A stretch of DNA of 64,000 nt from Trissonchulus latispiculum (Eukaryota; Nematoda; Enoplea; Enoplida; Ironidae): contig JASAND010027941.1 in assembly GCA_030248195.1 (NCBI GenBank), positions 1 to 64,000 on the forward strand, given 5' to 3'. A model generated the notes under the pieces. The model was not told the origin of the DNA. It saw nothing but the letters and a program-made list of their open reading frames with translations, and ran no database searches. Both the position numbers and the translations under genes were made by a program. Below, piece after piece: positions 10,303-24,031 of this stretch; position 1 is the first letter of the stretch; every line of letters begins with the position of its first letter.

Positions 10303-13270
10303 CTAGCGCTACTGCAAGAATGTGTTGCCCACGATAGGTTTTTCTGTTTATTTTTCTGCCATCACTTTCGCTAGACGCATTTCCGGAAAATGTCGCAAGA
10401 AGGAAAGTTGCTCAGCTTGATGAGATCTTTCATTTGAGTACCATATCGACCACTTTTGGAGAAATTTTTCAAAATCCGGAATTTTCCGGGTCCAATATCT
10501 CGAAATCCGGAAAGTTTCCGGAAATTTCGATTTCAGTTTTGAAATCAGCGTGGTCGAATTACCCTATGACCAACTTTTGAGCGAAATCGGAGACAAAAAA
10601 TTTTTGACCAAATTTTGGATTTTGAAATTTCGCCTTGGTCCCCCCTTACCAACCGAAAAATTCCGGGATTCACCATACCCGGAATCCGGAAGGTATCGGA
10701 GCCATCTTGCTTCCCGGAGATGTCCTAGTCAAGGGCTTCAAAATAAGGTATCAACCAGCCCTGTACCCCTTCCCAATCTCGAGATCTAGGGGGGGGGGAC
10801 AGACGGATAATAATAATAATAATAATAATAATAAATCCTATCGGCATCAACGGGTTGTCGCGCATTTTCCTCTTATTCCTCTGTGCTTATATTGGCTCGG
10901 GCTAAAACTCAGTTTTGGAACATTTTCAGACTTTGGCCCTATACAACTTTTTCCCTACTCGCTGAGAGCTTTCGAATAAGTACCATATTGACAACTTTTA
11001 GGACACTTTTTAAAATTCCGGTTTTTCCGGGAATTCCCGGATTTTCAGTTTTTTGGCCGTAATTTTCGCTGGACGCATTTCCGGAAAAAGTCGCAAGAAG
11101 GAAAGTTGCTCAGCTCGACGAGTTCTTTCATTTGAGTACCATATCGACCACTTTGGGAAAAATTTTTCAAAATCCGGAATTTTCCGGGCCGAATATATCG
11201 AAATCCGTAAATTTTCCGCGAATTTCGATTTCAGTTTCGAAATCAGCGCCACCGACTTACCCTATGACCAACTTTTAAGCAAAATCCGAGACAAAAAATT
11301 TTTAAGTCCAAAATCCGGGTTTTCGTGAATTCCCGGATTTTCAGTTTTTCGGCTATAACTTTCGCTAGACGCATTTCCGGAAAATACCGCAAGAAGGAAA
11401 GTTGTTCAGCTCGACGAGCTCTTTCATTTGAGTACCATATCGACCACTTTTGGAGAAATTTTTCAAAATCCGGAATTTTCCGGGTTGCATATCTCGAAAT
11501 CCGGAAATTTTCCGGAAATTTCGATTTCAGTTTCGAAATCAGCGTGGTCGACTTACCCTATGACCAACTTTTAAGCAAAATCGGAGACAAAAAATTTTTA
11601 CGTTTCCCTTGGTCCCCCCTTACGATTTTTAAAATTCCGGAATTCGCCATTCCCGGAATCCGGGAGATATCGGGATGCCCTTACAAACGGGAGCACTTCA
11701 GGTCACCCTACAACTATGGTGAGAATTTCAGCCCGATCGGTCCAGCCAATCTCGAGAAAAAGGGGGGGGACACAAATGTTGACCGGAATAATAAATAAAC
11801 TAGCGCTACTGCAAGAATGTGTTGCCCACAACAGGTTTTTCTGTTTATTTTCTGCCATAACTTTCGCTAGACGCATTTTCAGACAATGTCGCAAGAACGA
11901 AAATTGCTCAGCTCGACGAACTCTTTCGTTTGAGCACCATATCGACCACTTTTGGAGAAATTCTCCAAAATCCGGAATTTTCCGGAACGAATATCTCGAA
12001 ATCCAGAAATTTTCGGGAAATTTCGATTCCAGTTTCGAAATCAGCGTGGTCGAATTACCCTATGACCAACTTTTGAGTGAAATCGGAGACAAAAAATTTT
12101 TCGACTCAAAATCCGGATTTTCATGAATTCCCGGATTTTCAGTTTTTCGGACATAACTTTCGCTAGACGCATTTTCGGAAAATGTCGCAAGAAGGAAAGT
12201 TGCTCAGCTTGACGAGCTCTTTCGTTTGTGTACCATATCGACCACTTTTGGAGAAATTTTTCAAAATCCGGAATTTTCTGGAGCGAATATCTCGAAATCC
12301 GTAAATTTTCCGGAAATTTCGATTTCAGTTTAGAAATCAGCGTGGTCGAGTTACCCTATGACCAACTTTTGAGCGAAATCGGAGACAAAAAATTTTTGAC
12401 CAAATTTTGGATTTTGAAATTTCGCCTTGGTCCCCCCTTACCAACCGAAAAATTCCGGGATTCGCCATTCCCGGAATCCGGAAGGTATCGGAGCCATCTT
12501 GCTTCCCGGAGATGTCCCAGTCAAGGGCTTCAAAATAAGGTATCAACCACCCCTGTACCCCTTCCAAATCTCGAGATCTAGGGGGGGGGACAGACGGATA
12601 ATAATAATAATAATAATAACTAGCGCTACTGCAAGAATGTGTTGCCCACAACACATTCCTTTGGGGTATAGTTTTTGCTTGATACCCTTTAATTTATTTC
12701 TGTGCAGGAAATCTGACCCAGGACTCAAAGAGCTTTCAATTAAGCACCACATTGCCCATGTTTCAATGAGTTTTTGAAAATCCGGTTTTTTTCCGGAAAT
12801 TCCGGATTTTCCAATCTGCGGCCGTAACTTTCGCTAGAAACAGTTCCGGAAAATATGGTAATGATAAAAATTACTCAGCTCGCCGAGCTCTTTCATTTGA
12901 GCCCAATATCGACCACTTTTGGGGAAATTTTTCAAAATTCGGAATTTTCCAGGTCGAATATCTCGAAATCCGTAAATTTTCCGGAAATTTCGATTTCAGT
13001 TTCGAAATCAGCGTGGTCGAGTTACCCTATGACCGACTTTTGAGCGAAATCGGAGACAAAAAAGTTTTGACCAAATTTTGGATTTTTGAAATTTCGCCTT
13101 GGTCCCCCCTTACCACCCGAAAAAATCCGAATTTTCAAAACCCGGAATTTCGGACCCATCTTGCTTCCGGGAGATGTCCTAGTGAAGGGCTTCAAAATAA
13201 GGTATCAACCATCCCTGTACCTCTTCTCAATCTCGAGATCTAGGGGGGGACAGACGGATAATAATAATAA
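10303..13270 (+). repeat. Array units with 296-bp monomers (four units)
   Basis: Units start near 10303, 10834, 11800 and 12619. Three begin ACTAGCGCTACTGCAAGAAT; the one at 10834 begins ATCCTATCGGCATCAACGGG. Each has one or two 296-bp monomers and ends in CTCGAGA, a G-run and GACA with TAA repeats. Confidence 0.88.
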
Positions 13271-13463
13271 GCACAGACCAATAACAAAGTGTTGCCCCTC
13301 CTTTGGAAAAGTGGGCAACACAATAAATAAATAAATAAATAAATAAAGAAACTTAGCCATATCAAAGGGTTGTCTTTTTTTTAAAAAAATGCGACAACCC
13401 AATAAGCACAGACCAATAACAAAGTGTTGCCCAAATCCTTTGGAAAAGTGGGCAACACAATAA
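13271..13463 (+). repeat. Cluster of three hairpin-only short units
   Basis: Two copies carry GTGTTGCCC paired with GGGCAACAC, and one carries GGGTTGTC paired with GACAACCC across a T-run/A-run loop. Spacers are AATAA or AATAAATAAATA. Confidence 0.85.
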
Positions 13464-14452
13464 CAAGCAAAGTGGCATGAACGGGTTGCCGCTGCATTTT
13501 TCCTCTTATAAATAAGATAAGTCAATTATCCTACGATATTACCCCTTGTCCCAATGACAGCTTTTTATATACTCAAAGAGATCTTTTGATTGATACCCAT
13601 ATTGTTGTTTTCCATAACTTTTGAATGATTTTGACCCATTTTGGCCGGCTTTGGCCATATTTGACCCCTTTGAGGCCCCATAACTCATTTTCTGTACATT
13701 TTGGTGCTTTGGCCCTATTACAACATTTTATCTACGCAACGAGAGCTTTCGAATGATATCCATATTGGGCGGTTTCGGTTACTTTCAATTTTGACCCATT
13801 TTGACCGATTTTGGCCATTTTTGACCCTTTTGAGGCTCCGTAACTAATTTTTCCTCCACTTTGTTGCTTTGGCCCTGTTACAACTTTTTATCTACGCAAC
13901 GAGAGCTTTCGAATGATACCGGCATCGACCGGATACGACAATTTTCAGTTTTGACCCATTTTGGACGGTTTTGTCCATCTTTGACCCCTTTGGAGCCCCG
14001 TAACTCAGTTTCTGGACATTTTGGTGCTTTGAACCTATTACAACTTTTTATCTACGCAACGAGAGCTTTCGAATGATACCGATATGAGCTTGATCCGAGA
14101 ACTTTCAATTTTGAGCCGTTTTGACCGTTTTTGGTCATTTTTGACCATTTTCGGCCTCGTAACTCAAAATGAGTGCATTTTCAGGCCTTGACCCAATGAC
14201 AACTTTTTCTTTACTCAGCGAGAGCTTTCGAATGATACCAAAATTAGCTCATTTGGACAACTTTTTTATTTTACTCATTTTTACTCACGGGGGTGCTCCG
14301 GGAGCACCTCTGCTCCCCCGGGGCTCCCCGCGCTTCCGGGAGCAGTTCAAGTCAAGACCTTCAAAATGAGGTATCAACCACCTCTCTACCCCTTTCCAAT
14401 CTCGAGATAGAGGGGGGGGGGGGACAAGAATCCGGAGAATAATAATAATAAT
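13464..14452 (+). repeat. Array unit, 160-bp core type (copy 2)
   Basis: Same layout as the copy at 9313, with head GGCATGAACGGGTTGCCGCT, repeats of about 160 bp and the GGTGCTCCGGGAGCACC block near 14291, then the G-run tail. Confidence 0.88.
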
Positions 14453-16871
14453 AACTAGCGCTACTGCAAGAATGTGTTGCCCACAAATGGTTTTTCTGTT
14501 TATTTTTCTGCCATAACTTTCACCAGAAGCATTTCCGGAAAATACGGTAATGATGAAAATTACTCAGCACGACGAGCGCTTTCATTTGAGTACCATATCG
14601 ACCACTTTCGGAAAAATTTTTCAAAATCCGGAATTTTCCGGATCGAATATCTCGAAATCCGGAAATTTTCCGGAAATTTCGATTTCAGTTTCGAAATCAG
14701 CGCGGTCGAGTTACCCTATGACCAACTTTTGAGCGAAATCGGAGACAAAAAATTTTTTGGTCCAAAATCCGGGTTTCCGTGAATTCCCGGATTTTCAGTT
14801 TTTCGGCCATAACTTTCGCTAGACGCATTTCCGGAAAATGTCGCAAGAAGGAAAGTTGTTCAGCTCGACGAGCTCTTTCATTTGAGTACCATATCAACCA
14901 CTTTTGAAGAAATTTTTCAAAATCCGGAATTTTCCGGGTCTAATATCTCGAAATCCGTAAATTTTCCGGCAATTTCGATTTCAGTTTCGAAATCAGCGTG
15001 GTCGAGTTACCCTATGACCAACTTTTGAGCGAAATCGGAGACAAAAAATTTTTGACCAAATTTTGGATTTTGAAATTTCGCCTTGGTCCCCCCTTACCAA
15101 CCGAAAAATTCCGGGAATCACCATTCCCGGAATCCGGAAGATATCGGAGCCATCTTGCTTCCCGGAGATGTCCTAGTTAAGGGCTTCAAAATGAGGTATC
15201 AACCACCCCTGTACCCCTTCCCAATATCGAGATCTAGGGGGGGGACAGACGGATAATAATAATAATAATAATCATAACTAGCGCTACTGCAAGAATGTGT
15301 TGCCCACAACACGTTCCTTTGTGGTATAGATTTTGCTAGATACCTGCTAAGCTGTTTCTGTTCAGGAAATCTGTCCCAGGACTCAAAGAGCTTTCAATTA
15401 AGCACCATATTGCCCATGTTGCAATGAGTTTTTGAAAATCCGGTTTTTCCGGAAATTCCGCATTTTCTAATCTGCTGCCATAACTTTCGCTAGAAGCATT
15501 TCCGGAAACTACGGTAATAATAAAAATTACTCAGCTCGACGAGCTCTTTCATTTGAATACCATATCGACCACTTTTGAAGAAATTTTTCAAAATCCGGAA
15601 TTTTCCGGATCGACTATCTCGAAATCCGCAGTTTTTCCGGAAATTTCGATTTCAGTTTCGAAATCAGCGTGGTCGAGTTACCCCATGACCGACGTTTGAG
15701 CAAAATCGGAAACAAAAAATTTTCGACCAAATTTTGGATTTTTGAAATTTCGCCTTGGTCCCCCCTTACCATCCGAAAAAATCCGAATTTTCAAATCCCG
15801 GAATTTCGGACCCATCTTGCTTCCGGGAGATGTCCTAGTCAAGGGCTTCAAAATAAGGTATCAACCACCCCTGTACCCCTTAGCAATCTCGAGATCTAGG
15901 GGGGGGACAGACGGATAATAATAATAATAATAAGCACAGACCAATAACAAGGTGTTGCCCATTCCTTTGGAAAAGTGGGCAACACAATAATAATAAGCAC
16001 AGACCAATAACAAAGTGTTGCCCATTCCTTTAGGAAAAGTGGGCAACACAACTAGCGCTACTGCAAGAATGTGTTGCCCACAACTGGTTTTTCTGTTTAT
16101 TTTTCTGCCATAACTTTCACCAGAAGCATTTCCGGAAAATACGATAATGATGAAAATTACTCCGCACGACGAGCGCTTTCATTTGAGTACCATATCGACC
16201 ACTTTCGGAAAAATTTTTCAAAATCCGGAATTTTCCGGATCGAATATGTCGAAATCCGGAAATTTTCCGGAAATTTCGATTTCAGTTTCGAAATCAGCGC
16301 GGTCGAGTTACCCTATGACCAACTTTTGAGCGAAATCGGAGACAAAAAATTTTTTGGTCCAAAATCCGGGTTTCCGTGAATTCCCGGATTTTCAGTTTTT
16401 CGGCTATAACTTTCGCTAGACGCATTTCCGGAAAATGTCGCAAGAAGGAAAATTGTTCAGCTCAACGAGCTCTTTCATTTGAGCCCCATATCGACCACTT
16501 TTGGGGAAATTTTTCAAAATCCGGAATTTTCCGGGTCTAATATCTCGAAATCCGTAAATTTTCCGGAAATTTCGATTTCAGTTTCGAAATCAGCGTGGTC
16601 GAGTTACCCTATGACCAACTTTTGAGCGAAATCGGAGACAAAAAATTTTTGACCAAATTTTGGATTTTGAAATTTCGCCTTGGTCCCCCCTTACCAACCG
16701 AAAAATTCCGGGATTCGCCATTCCCGGAATCCGGAAGGTATCGGCGCCATCTTGCTTCCCGGAGATGTCCTAGTCAAGGGCTTCAAAATGAGGTATTAAC
16801 CACCCCTGTACCCCTTCCCAATCTCGAGATCTAGGGGGGGGACAGACGGATAATAATAATAATAATAATCA
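14453..16871 (+). repeat. Array units with 296-bp monomers and a hairpin pair
   Basis: Units start near 14453, 15278 and 16051. Two hairpin-only units (GTGTTGCCC/GGGCAACAC) lie at 15931-16050. The units at 14453 and 16051 are close copies of each other and of the one at 34029, sharing a distinctive first monomer (TTTCACCAGAAGCATTTCC). Confidence 0.88.
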
Positions 16872-18090
16872 TAACTAGCGACTGCGAGAGTGTGTTGCCC
16901 ACCTGCATATTCCATTTAGGTCACAGCGTTATTTCCTAAGACTTTGATAGCCTCTCGTTCAAGAAATGCGTTCTTTTGCAATATGATTGGTTTTATTCGG
17001 TGTTTCTGGGTGTGGTGTTTCTGGGTGTTTCACAGATATTAGGTGTTTCTGGGCAGTTTGCTCACTTTTGCGGTCTCCAACAGTGTAACTTTTGGCCATA
17101 TCTAGAGATTCTCAAAACGTTGAAAAATTTCGATTGGAGATTTGGAATCTGCGTCCCCGAATTACCTTATAACCGACTTTTCAACCAAATCGGTGACAAA
17201 AAGTTTTTGACCATTTTTGACACCTTTGCCTGAACATGGTTGCCCATAAAAGGGCAGTTGGGATAAGCAATTCTCAACTACATATCGCTAAAAGCTACTT
17301 GATATACCATTCTAAGCGTGTCCTAGCAAATACGCCGGCTCATCTTGACTAACTAGTTCAAAAAACACGGATATTAGGTGTTTCTGGGCAGTTTGCTCAC
17401 TTTTGCGGTCTCCAACAGTGTAACTTTTGGCCATATCTAGAGATTCTCAAAACGTTGAAAAATTTCGATTGGAGATTTGGAATCTGCGTCCCCGAATTAC
17501 CTTATAACCGACTTTTCAACCAAACCGGAGACAAAAAGTTTTTGACCATTTTTGACACCTTTGCCTGAACATGGTTGCCCATAAAAGGGCAGTTGGGATA
17601 AGCAATTCTCAACTACATATCGCTAAAAGTTACTTGATATACCATTCTAAGCGTGTCCTAGCAAATACGCCGGCTCATCTTGACTAACTAGTTCAAAAAA
17701 CACGGATATTAGGTGTTTCTGGGCAGTTTGCTCACTTTTGCGGTCTCCAACAGTGTAACTTTTGGCAATATCTCGAGATCCAAAAAGGATAGAAAAATTT
17801 CGTTTGCAGATTCGGAATCTGCGTCCCCGAATTACCCTAGGACAGGCTTTTCAACCAAATCGGAGACAAAAAGTTTTTGACCATTTTTGAGAATCGCCTT
17901 GGTCCCCCCTTACGATTTTTAAAAATTAAATTCCCTGCCCTGGTCGACTGGGTGGGAGTAGAACGATGAAATTCACACATGCACACCTTCTTTTCATGCT
18001 CTTCAAAATGAGGTATAAACCACCCCTGTACCCCTTCCCAATCTCGAGATCTAGGGGGGGGACACCCACCTGCTAATAATAATAATAATA
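16872..18090 (+). repeat. Array unit with 335-bp tandem repeats
   Basis: Head ACTAGCGACTGCGAGAGTGT with GTGTTGCCCA. A 335-bp repeat starting ATATTAGGTGTTTCTGGGC begins at 17036, 17371 and 17706; the first two copies are nearly identical and the third diverges near CTCGAGATCC. The half with CCCGAATTACC and GACAAAAAGTTTTTGACC is a diverged relative of the 296-bp monomer. It ends in the usual CTCGAGATCTAG, G-run and GACA tail. Confidence 0.88.
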
Positions 18091-19325
18091 ACTAGCGCTA
18101 CTGCAAGAATGTGTTGCCCACAACACGGCCCTTTGGGGTATAGATTTTGCTAGATATATACCTGTTAAGCTGTTTCTGTTCAGGAAATCTGTCCCAGGAC
18201 TCAAAGAGCTTTCAATTAAGCACCATATTGCCCATGTTTCAACGAGTTTTTGAAAATCCGGTTTTTTCCGGAAATTCCGGATTTTCCAATCTGCGGGCAT
18301 AACTTTCGCTAGAAGCATTTCCGGAAAATACGGCAAGGATGAAAATTACTCAGCTCGACGAGCTCTTTCATTTGAGTACCATATCGACCACTTTTGGAGA
18401 ATTTTTTCAAAATCCGGAATTTTCCGGATCGAATATCTCGAAATCCGCAAATTTTCCGGAAATTTCGATTTCAGTTTCGAAATCAGCGTGGTCGAGTTAC
18501 CCTATGACCGACGTTTGAGCAAAATCGGAGACAAAAAATTTTTGACCAAATTTTGGATTTTTGGGTTGCCGCTTTTTACACAAAAAAGGCAACCCTTTCA
18601 TCTGGGTATGTCCGTTTATTTATTATTCATCTCGTGACCACACCTGTCCCCCCCATCTAACTTTTGATAGGGTGGCCCGATTGGGCTGAAATTTTTAGGG
18701 GGTGTTTGGGGTGGGGTGAAGTGTTGACTGAAGCACGGGCAGTCCGATATTTCCCGGATTCCGGTAATAGCGAATCCCGGAATTTTTTAGAATGGTAAGG
18801 GGGGACCAAGGGAAACGTAAAAATTTTTTGTCTCCAATTTTGCTTAAAAGTTGGTCATAGGGTAATTCGATAGCGCTGATTTCGAAACTGAAATCGAAAT
18901 TTTCGGAAAATTTACGGATTTCGAGATATTGAACCCGGAAAATTCCGGATTTTTAAAAATGTCTTCAAAAATGGTCGATATGGTACTCAAATGAAAGAGC
19001 TCGTCGAGCTGAACAACTTTTCTGCTTGCGGCATTTTCGGGAAATGCGTCTAGCGAAAGTTACGACCAAAATACTATTGCATTCTTCTGAAAAAAACCCG
19101 TGTCCCTAAGGGAAAAAGCAGCGGCAACCCATTCTCGCTACTTCGCTAGTTGAAATTTCGCCTTGGTCCCCCCTTACCATCGGAAAAAATCCTAATTTTC
19201 AAATCCCGGAATTTCGGACCCATCTTGCTTCCGGGAGATGTCCTAGTCAAGGGCTTCAAAATAAGGTATCAACCACCCCTGTACTCCTTCCCAATCTCGA
19301 GATCTAGGGGGGGGACAGACGGATA
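18091..19325 (+). repeat. Array unit (296-bp type) interrupted by an inverted insertion
   Basis: The host unit has a head near 18091 and a normal tail near 19310. Its monomer is split at GGATTTTT, with the continuation GAAATTTCGCC resuming at 19152. Everything between (18563-19151) reads in the opposite orientation. Confidence 0.88.
18563..19151 (-). mobile_element. Inverted two-cassette block inside another unit
   Basis: Read on the minus strand the block starts exactly at a unit head (ACTAGCGAAGTAGCGAGAAT), continues through a 296-bp-type core, a G-run tail and a TAA spacer, and ends exactly at the last base of a hairpin unit (GGCAACCC), without its own TAA tail. The interrupted host sequence can be rejoined by eye with no more than about one base of ambiguity, so there is little or no target duplication. 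Confidence 0.82.
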
Positions 19326-21875
19326 ATAAGCACAGAACGATAACAAGGTGTTGCCATTTCCTTTGGAAAAGTGGGCAACACAACTAGCGCTACTGCAAGA
19401 ATGTGTTGCCCACAACACGGCCCTTTAGGGTATAGATTTTGCTAGATATTTTTTAAGTTATTTCTGTTCAGGAAATCTGTCCCAGGACTCAAAGAGCTTT
19501 CAATTAAGCACCATATTGCCCATGTTTCAACGAATTTTTGAAAATCCGGTTTTTCCCGGAATTCCGGATTTTCCAATCTGCGGCCATAACTTTCGCTAGA
19601 AACATTTCCGGAAAGTATGGTAATGATAAAAATTACTCAGCTCGACGAGCTCTTTCATTTGAGTACCATATCGACCACTTTTGGAGAAATTTTTCAAAAT
19701 CCGGAATTTTCCGGATCGAATATCTCGAAATCCGGAAATTTTCCGGAAATCTCGAATTCAGTTTCGAAATCAGCGTGGTCGAGTTACCCTATGACCAACT
19801 TTTGATCGAAATCGGAGACAAAAAATTTTTGACCAAATTTTGGATTTTGAAATTTCGCCTTGGTCCCCCCTTACCAATACCATCCGAAAAAATCCGAATT
19901 TTCAAAACCCGGAATTTCGGAACCATCTTGCTTCCGGGAGATGTCCTGGTAAAGGGCTTCAAAATAAGGTATCAACCACCCCTGTACCCCTTCCCAATCT
20001 CGAGATCTAGGGGGGGGACAGACGGATAATAATAATAATAACTAGCGAAGTAGCGAGAATGGGTTGCCGCGGCATTTTCCCTTTGGGGGGACGGATTTCT
20101 TTCAGAAGAATGCAACAGTTTTTGGTCGTAACTTTCGCTAGACGCATTTCCGGAAAATGCCGCAAGCAGAAAACTTGCTCCGCTCGACGAGCTCTTTCAT
20201 TTGAGTGTAATATCGACCACTTTCGGAAACATTTTTCAAAATCCGAGTTTTTCGTGAATTTCCGGATTTTCCGTTTTTCGGCCATAACTTTCGCTAGACG
20301 CATTTCCGGAAAATGTCGCAAGAAGGAAAGTTGTTCAGCTCGACGAGCTCTTTCATTTGAGTATCATATCGACCACTTTCGGAAAAATTTTTCAAAATCC
20401 GGTTTTTCGTGATTTTCCGGATTTTCCGTTTTTCGCCCATAACTTTCGCTAGACGCATTTCCGGAAAATGTCGCAAGAAGGAAAGTTGTTCAGCTCGACG
20501 AGCTCTTTCATTTGAGTACCATATCGACCACTTTTGGAGAAATTTTTCAAAATCCGGAATTTTCCGGGTCCAATATCTCGAATTCCGTAAATTTTCCGGA
20601 AATTTCGATTTCAGTTTCGAAATCAGCGCCATCGAATTGCCCTATGACCAACTTTTAAGCAAAATCGGAGACAAAAAAATTTTACGTTTCCCTTGGTCCC
20701 CCCTTACCATTCTAAAAAATTCCGGGATTCGCCATTCCCGGAATCCGGGAAATATCGGACTGCCCGCACTTCAGTCAACACTTCACCCCACCCCCAACAC
20801 CCCCTAAAAATTTCAGCCCAATCGGGCCACACTAGCAAAAGTTAGAGGGGGGGGACAGGGGGTGGTCACGAGAATAATAATAATAATAATAATAAATCCT
20901 ACCGGCATCAACGGGTTGTCGCGCATTTTCCTCTTATTCCTCTGTGCTTATATTGGCTCGGGCTAAAACTCAGTTTTGGAACATTTTCAGACTTTGGCCC
21001 TATCACAACTTTTTCCCTACTCGCTGAGAGCTTTCGAATAAGTACCATATAGACTACTTTTAGGACAATTTTAAAATTCCGGTTTTTCCGGAAATTACGG
21101 ATTTTCCAATCTGCGGCCATAACTTTCGCCAGGAACATTTTCAGAAAATACGGTAATCATAAAAATTACTCAGCGCGACGAGCTCTTGCGTTTGAGTACC
21201 ATATTGACTAGTTTTGAGCAAATTTTTCAAAATCCGGAATTTTCCGGATCGAATATCTCGAAATCCGTAAATTTTCCGGAAATTTCGATTTCAGTTTCGA
21301 AATCAGCGTGGTCGAATTACCCTATAACCAAGGTTTGAGTGAAATCGAAGACAAAAAATTTTTAAGTCCAAAATCCGGGTTTTCGTGAATTCCCGGATTT
21401 TCAGTTTTTCGGGCATAACTTTCGCTAGAAGCATTTTCGGAAAATATCGCAAGAAGGAAAGTTGTTCAGCTCGATGAGCTCTTTCATTTGAGTACCATAT
21501 CGACCACTTTTAAAGAAATTTTTAAAAATCCGGAATTTTCCGGGTCGAATATCTCGAGATCCGGAAATTTTCCGGAAATTTCGATTTCAGTTTCGAAATC
21601 AGCGTGGTCGACTTACCCTATGACCAACTTTTGAGCAAAATCGGAGACAAAAAATTTTTACGTTTCCCTTGGTCCCCCCTTACGATTTTTAAATTTCCGG
21701 GAGCCGCCATTCCCGGAATCCGGGAGATATCGGGCTGCCCTTACAAACGGGAGCACTTCAGGTCACCCTACAACTATGGTGAGAATTTCAGCCCGATCGG
21801 TCCAGCCAATCTCGAGAAAAAGGGGGGGGACACAAATGTTGACCGGAATAATAAATAAATAAATAAATAAATAAA
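19326..21875 (+). repeat. Array units with 296-bp monomers (three units, one hairpin)
   Basis: A hairpin unit (GTGTTGCCA/GGGCAACAC) at 19326-19382 is followed by units starting near 19383, 20041 and 20896. The unit at 20041 has the head ACTAGCGAAGTAGCGAGAAT and several monomers, and a divergent tail (AAAGTTAGAGGGGGGGGACA). Confidence 0.87.
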
Positions 21876-22128
21876 GAAACTTAGCCATATCAAAGGGTTG
21901 TCTTTTTTTAAAAAAAATGCGACAACCCAATAATAATAATAATAATAATAAACGGACATACCCAGATGAAAGGGTTGCCTTTTTGTGTAAAAAGCGGCAA
22001 CCCAATAAGCACAGACCAATAACAAGGTGTTGCCCATTCCTTTGGAAAAGTGGGCAACACAATAAACAGACGAGATTAATGGTTGCCCTCTTCCTTTGGA
22101 AAGGTGGGCAACACAATAATAATAAGCA
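21876..22128 (+). repeat. Cluster of four different hairpin-only units
   Basis: In order: GGGTTGTC/GACAACCC, GGGTTGCC/GGCAACCC, GTGTTGCCC/GGGCAACAC and a variant GGTTGCCCTC/GTGGGCAAC, each followed by AATAA repeats. All four hairpin types occur side by side here. Confidence 0.85.
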
Positions 22129-24031
22129 AAGTGGCATGAATGGGTTGCCGCTGCATTTTTCCTCTTATAAATAAGATAAGTCAATTATCCTACGATATTA
22201 CCCCTTGTCCCTATGACAGCTTTTTATATACTCAAAGAGATCTTTCGATTGATACCCATATTGTCGTTTTCCATAACTTTTGATTTTGACCCATTTTGGC
22301 CGGCTTTGGACATATTTGACCCCTTTGAGGCCCCGTAACTCATTTTCTGTACATTTTGGTGCTTTGACCCTATTACAACGTTTCATCTACTCAACGAGAG
22401 CTTTCGAATGATATCCATATTGGGCGGTCTCGGTTACTTTCAATTTTGACCCATTTTGACCGGTTTTGTCCATTTTTGACCCCTTTGGAGCCCCGTAACT
22501 CATTTTCTGTAAATTTTGGTGCTTTGAACCTATTACAACTTTTTATCTACGCAACGAGAGCTTTCAAATGATACCGATATGAGCCCGATCTGAGAACTTT
22601 CAATTTTGAGCCATTTCGGCCGTTTTTGGCCATTTTTTACCATTTTCGGCCTCATAACTCAAAATCAGTGCATTTTCAGGCCTTGACCCTATAACAACTT
22701 TTTCATTACTCGCCGAGAGCTTTCGAATGATACCAAAATCAGCTCATTTGGACAACTTTTTTATTTTACTCATTTTTACTCACGGGGGTGCTCCGGGAGC
22801 ACCTCTGCTCCCCCGGGGCTCCCCGCGCTTCCGGGAGCAGTTCAAGTCAAGACCTTCAAAATGAGGTATCAACCACCTCTCTACCCCTTTCCAATCTCGA
22901 GATAGAGGGGGGGGACAAGAATCCGGAGAAGAAATAATAATAAATAATAATAATAATAAATAACGGACATACCCAAGTTAAAGGGTTGCCTTTTTGTTGA
23001 AAAAGCGGCAACCCAATAAGCACAGACCAATAACAAAGTGTTGCCCATTCCTTTGGAAAAGTGGGCAACACAATAATAAATCCTACCGGCATCAACGGGT
23101 TGTCGCAGCCATTTTCCTCTTATCTAAAGGGCGAAAACTCAGTTTTGGTACATTTTCAGGCTTTGGTGCTATTGCAACTTTTTTCCTACTCGCTAAGAGC
23201 TTTCGAATGAGTACCATAGAGTCTACTTTTGTGACAATTCTTAGAAATTCGGTTTTTCCGGGAATTCCCGGATTTTCGGTTTTTCGGCCATAACTTTCGC
23301 TGGACGCATTTCCGGAAAATGTCGCAAGAAGGAAAGTTGTTAAGCTCGACGAGCTCTTTCATTTGAGTACCATGTCGACCACTTTCGGAGAAGTTTTCCA
23401 AAATCCGGAATTTTCCGGGTCCAATATCTCGAAATCCGTAAACTTTCCGGAAATTTCGATTCCAGTTTCGAAATCAGCGTGGTCGAATTACCCTATGACC
23501 AACTTTTGAGCAAAATCGGAGACAAAAAATTTTTAAGTCCAAAATCCGGGTTTTCGTGAATTCCCGGATTTTCAGTTTTTCGGCTATAACTTTCGCTAGA
23601 CGCATTTCCGGAAAATGTCGCAAGAAGGAAAGTTGTCCAGCTCGACGAGCTCTTTCATTTGAGCTCCATATCGACCACTTTTGGGGAAAATTTTCAAATT
23701 CCGATATTTTCCGGGGCGAATATCTCGAAATCCGTAAATTTTCCGGAAAATTCGTTTTCGGTTTCGAAATCAGCGCGGTCGAATTACCCTATGACCAACT
23801 TTTGAGCGAAATCGGAGACAAAAAATTTTTACGTTTCCCTTGGTCCCCCCTTACCATTTTTAAAAATTCCGGGAGCCGCCATTCCCGGAATCCGGGAGAT
23901 ATCGGGATGCCCTTACAAACGGGAGCACTTCAGGTCACCCTACAACTATGGTGAGAATTTCAGCCCGATCGGTCCAGCCAATCTCGAGAAAAAGGGGGGG
24001 GACACAAATGTTGACCGGAATAATAAATAAA
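22129..24031 (+). repeat. 160-bp core unit (copy 3), hairpin pair, and a 296-bp unit
   Basis: The 160-bp core unit spans about 22129-22950, two hairpin units about 22965-23076, then a 296-bp unit with head ATCCTACCGGCATCAACGGG from 23077. The latter is closely copied at 25881. Confidence 0.86.
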
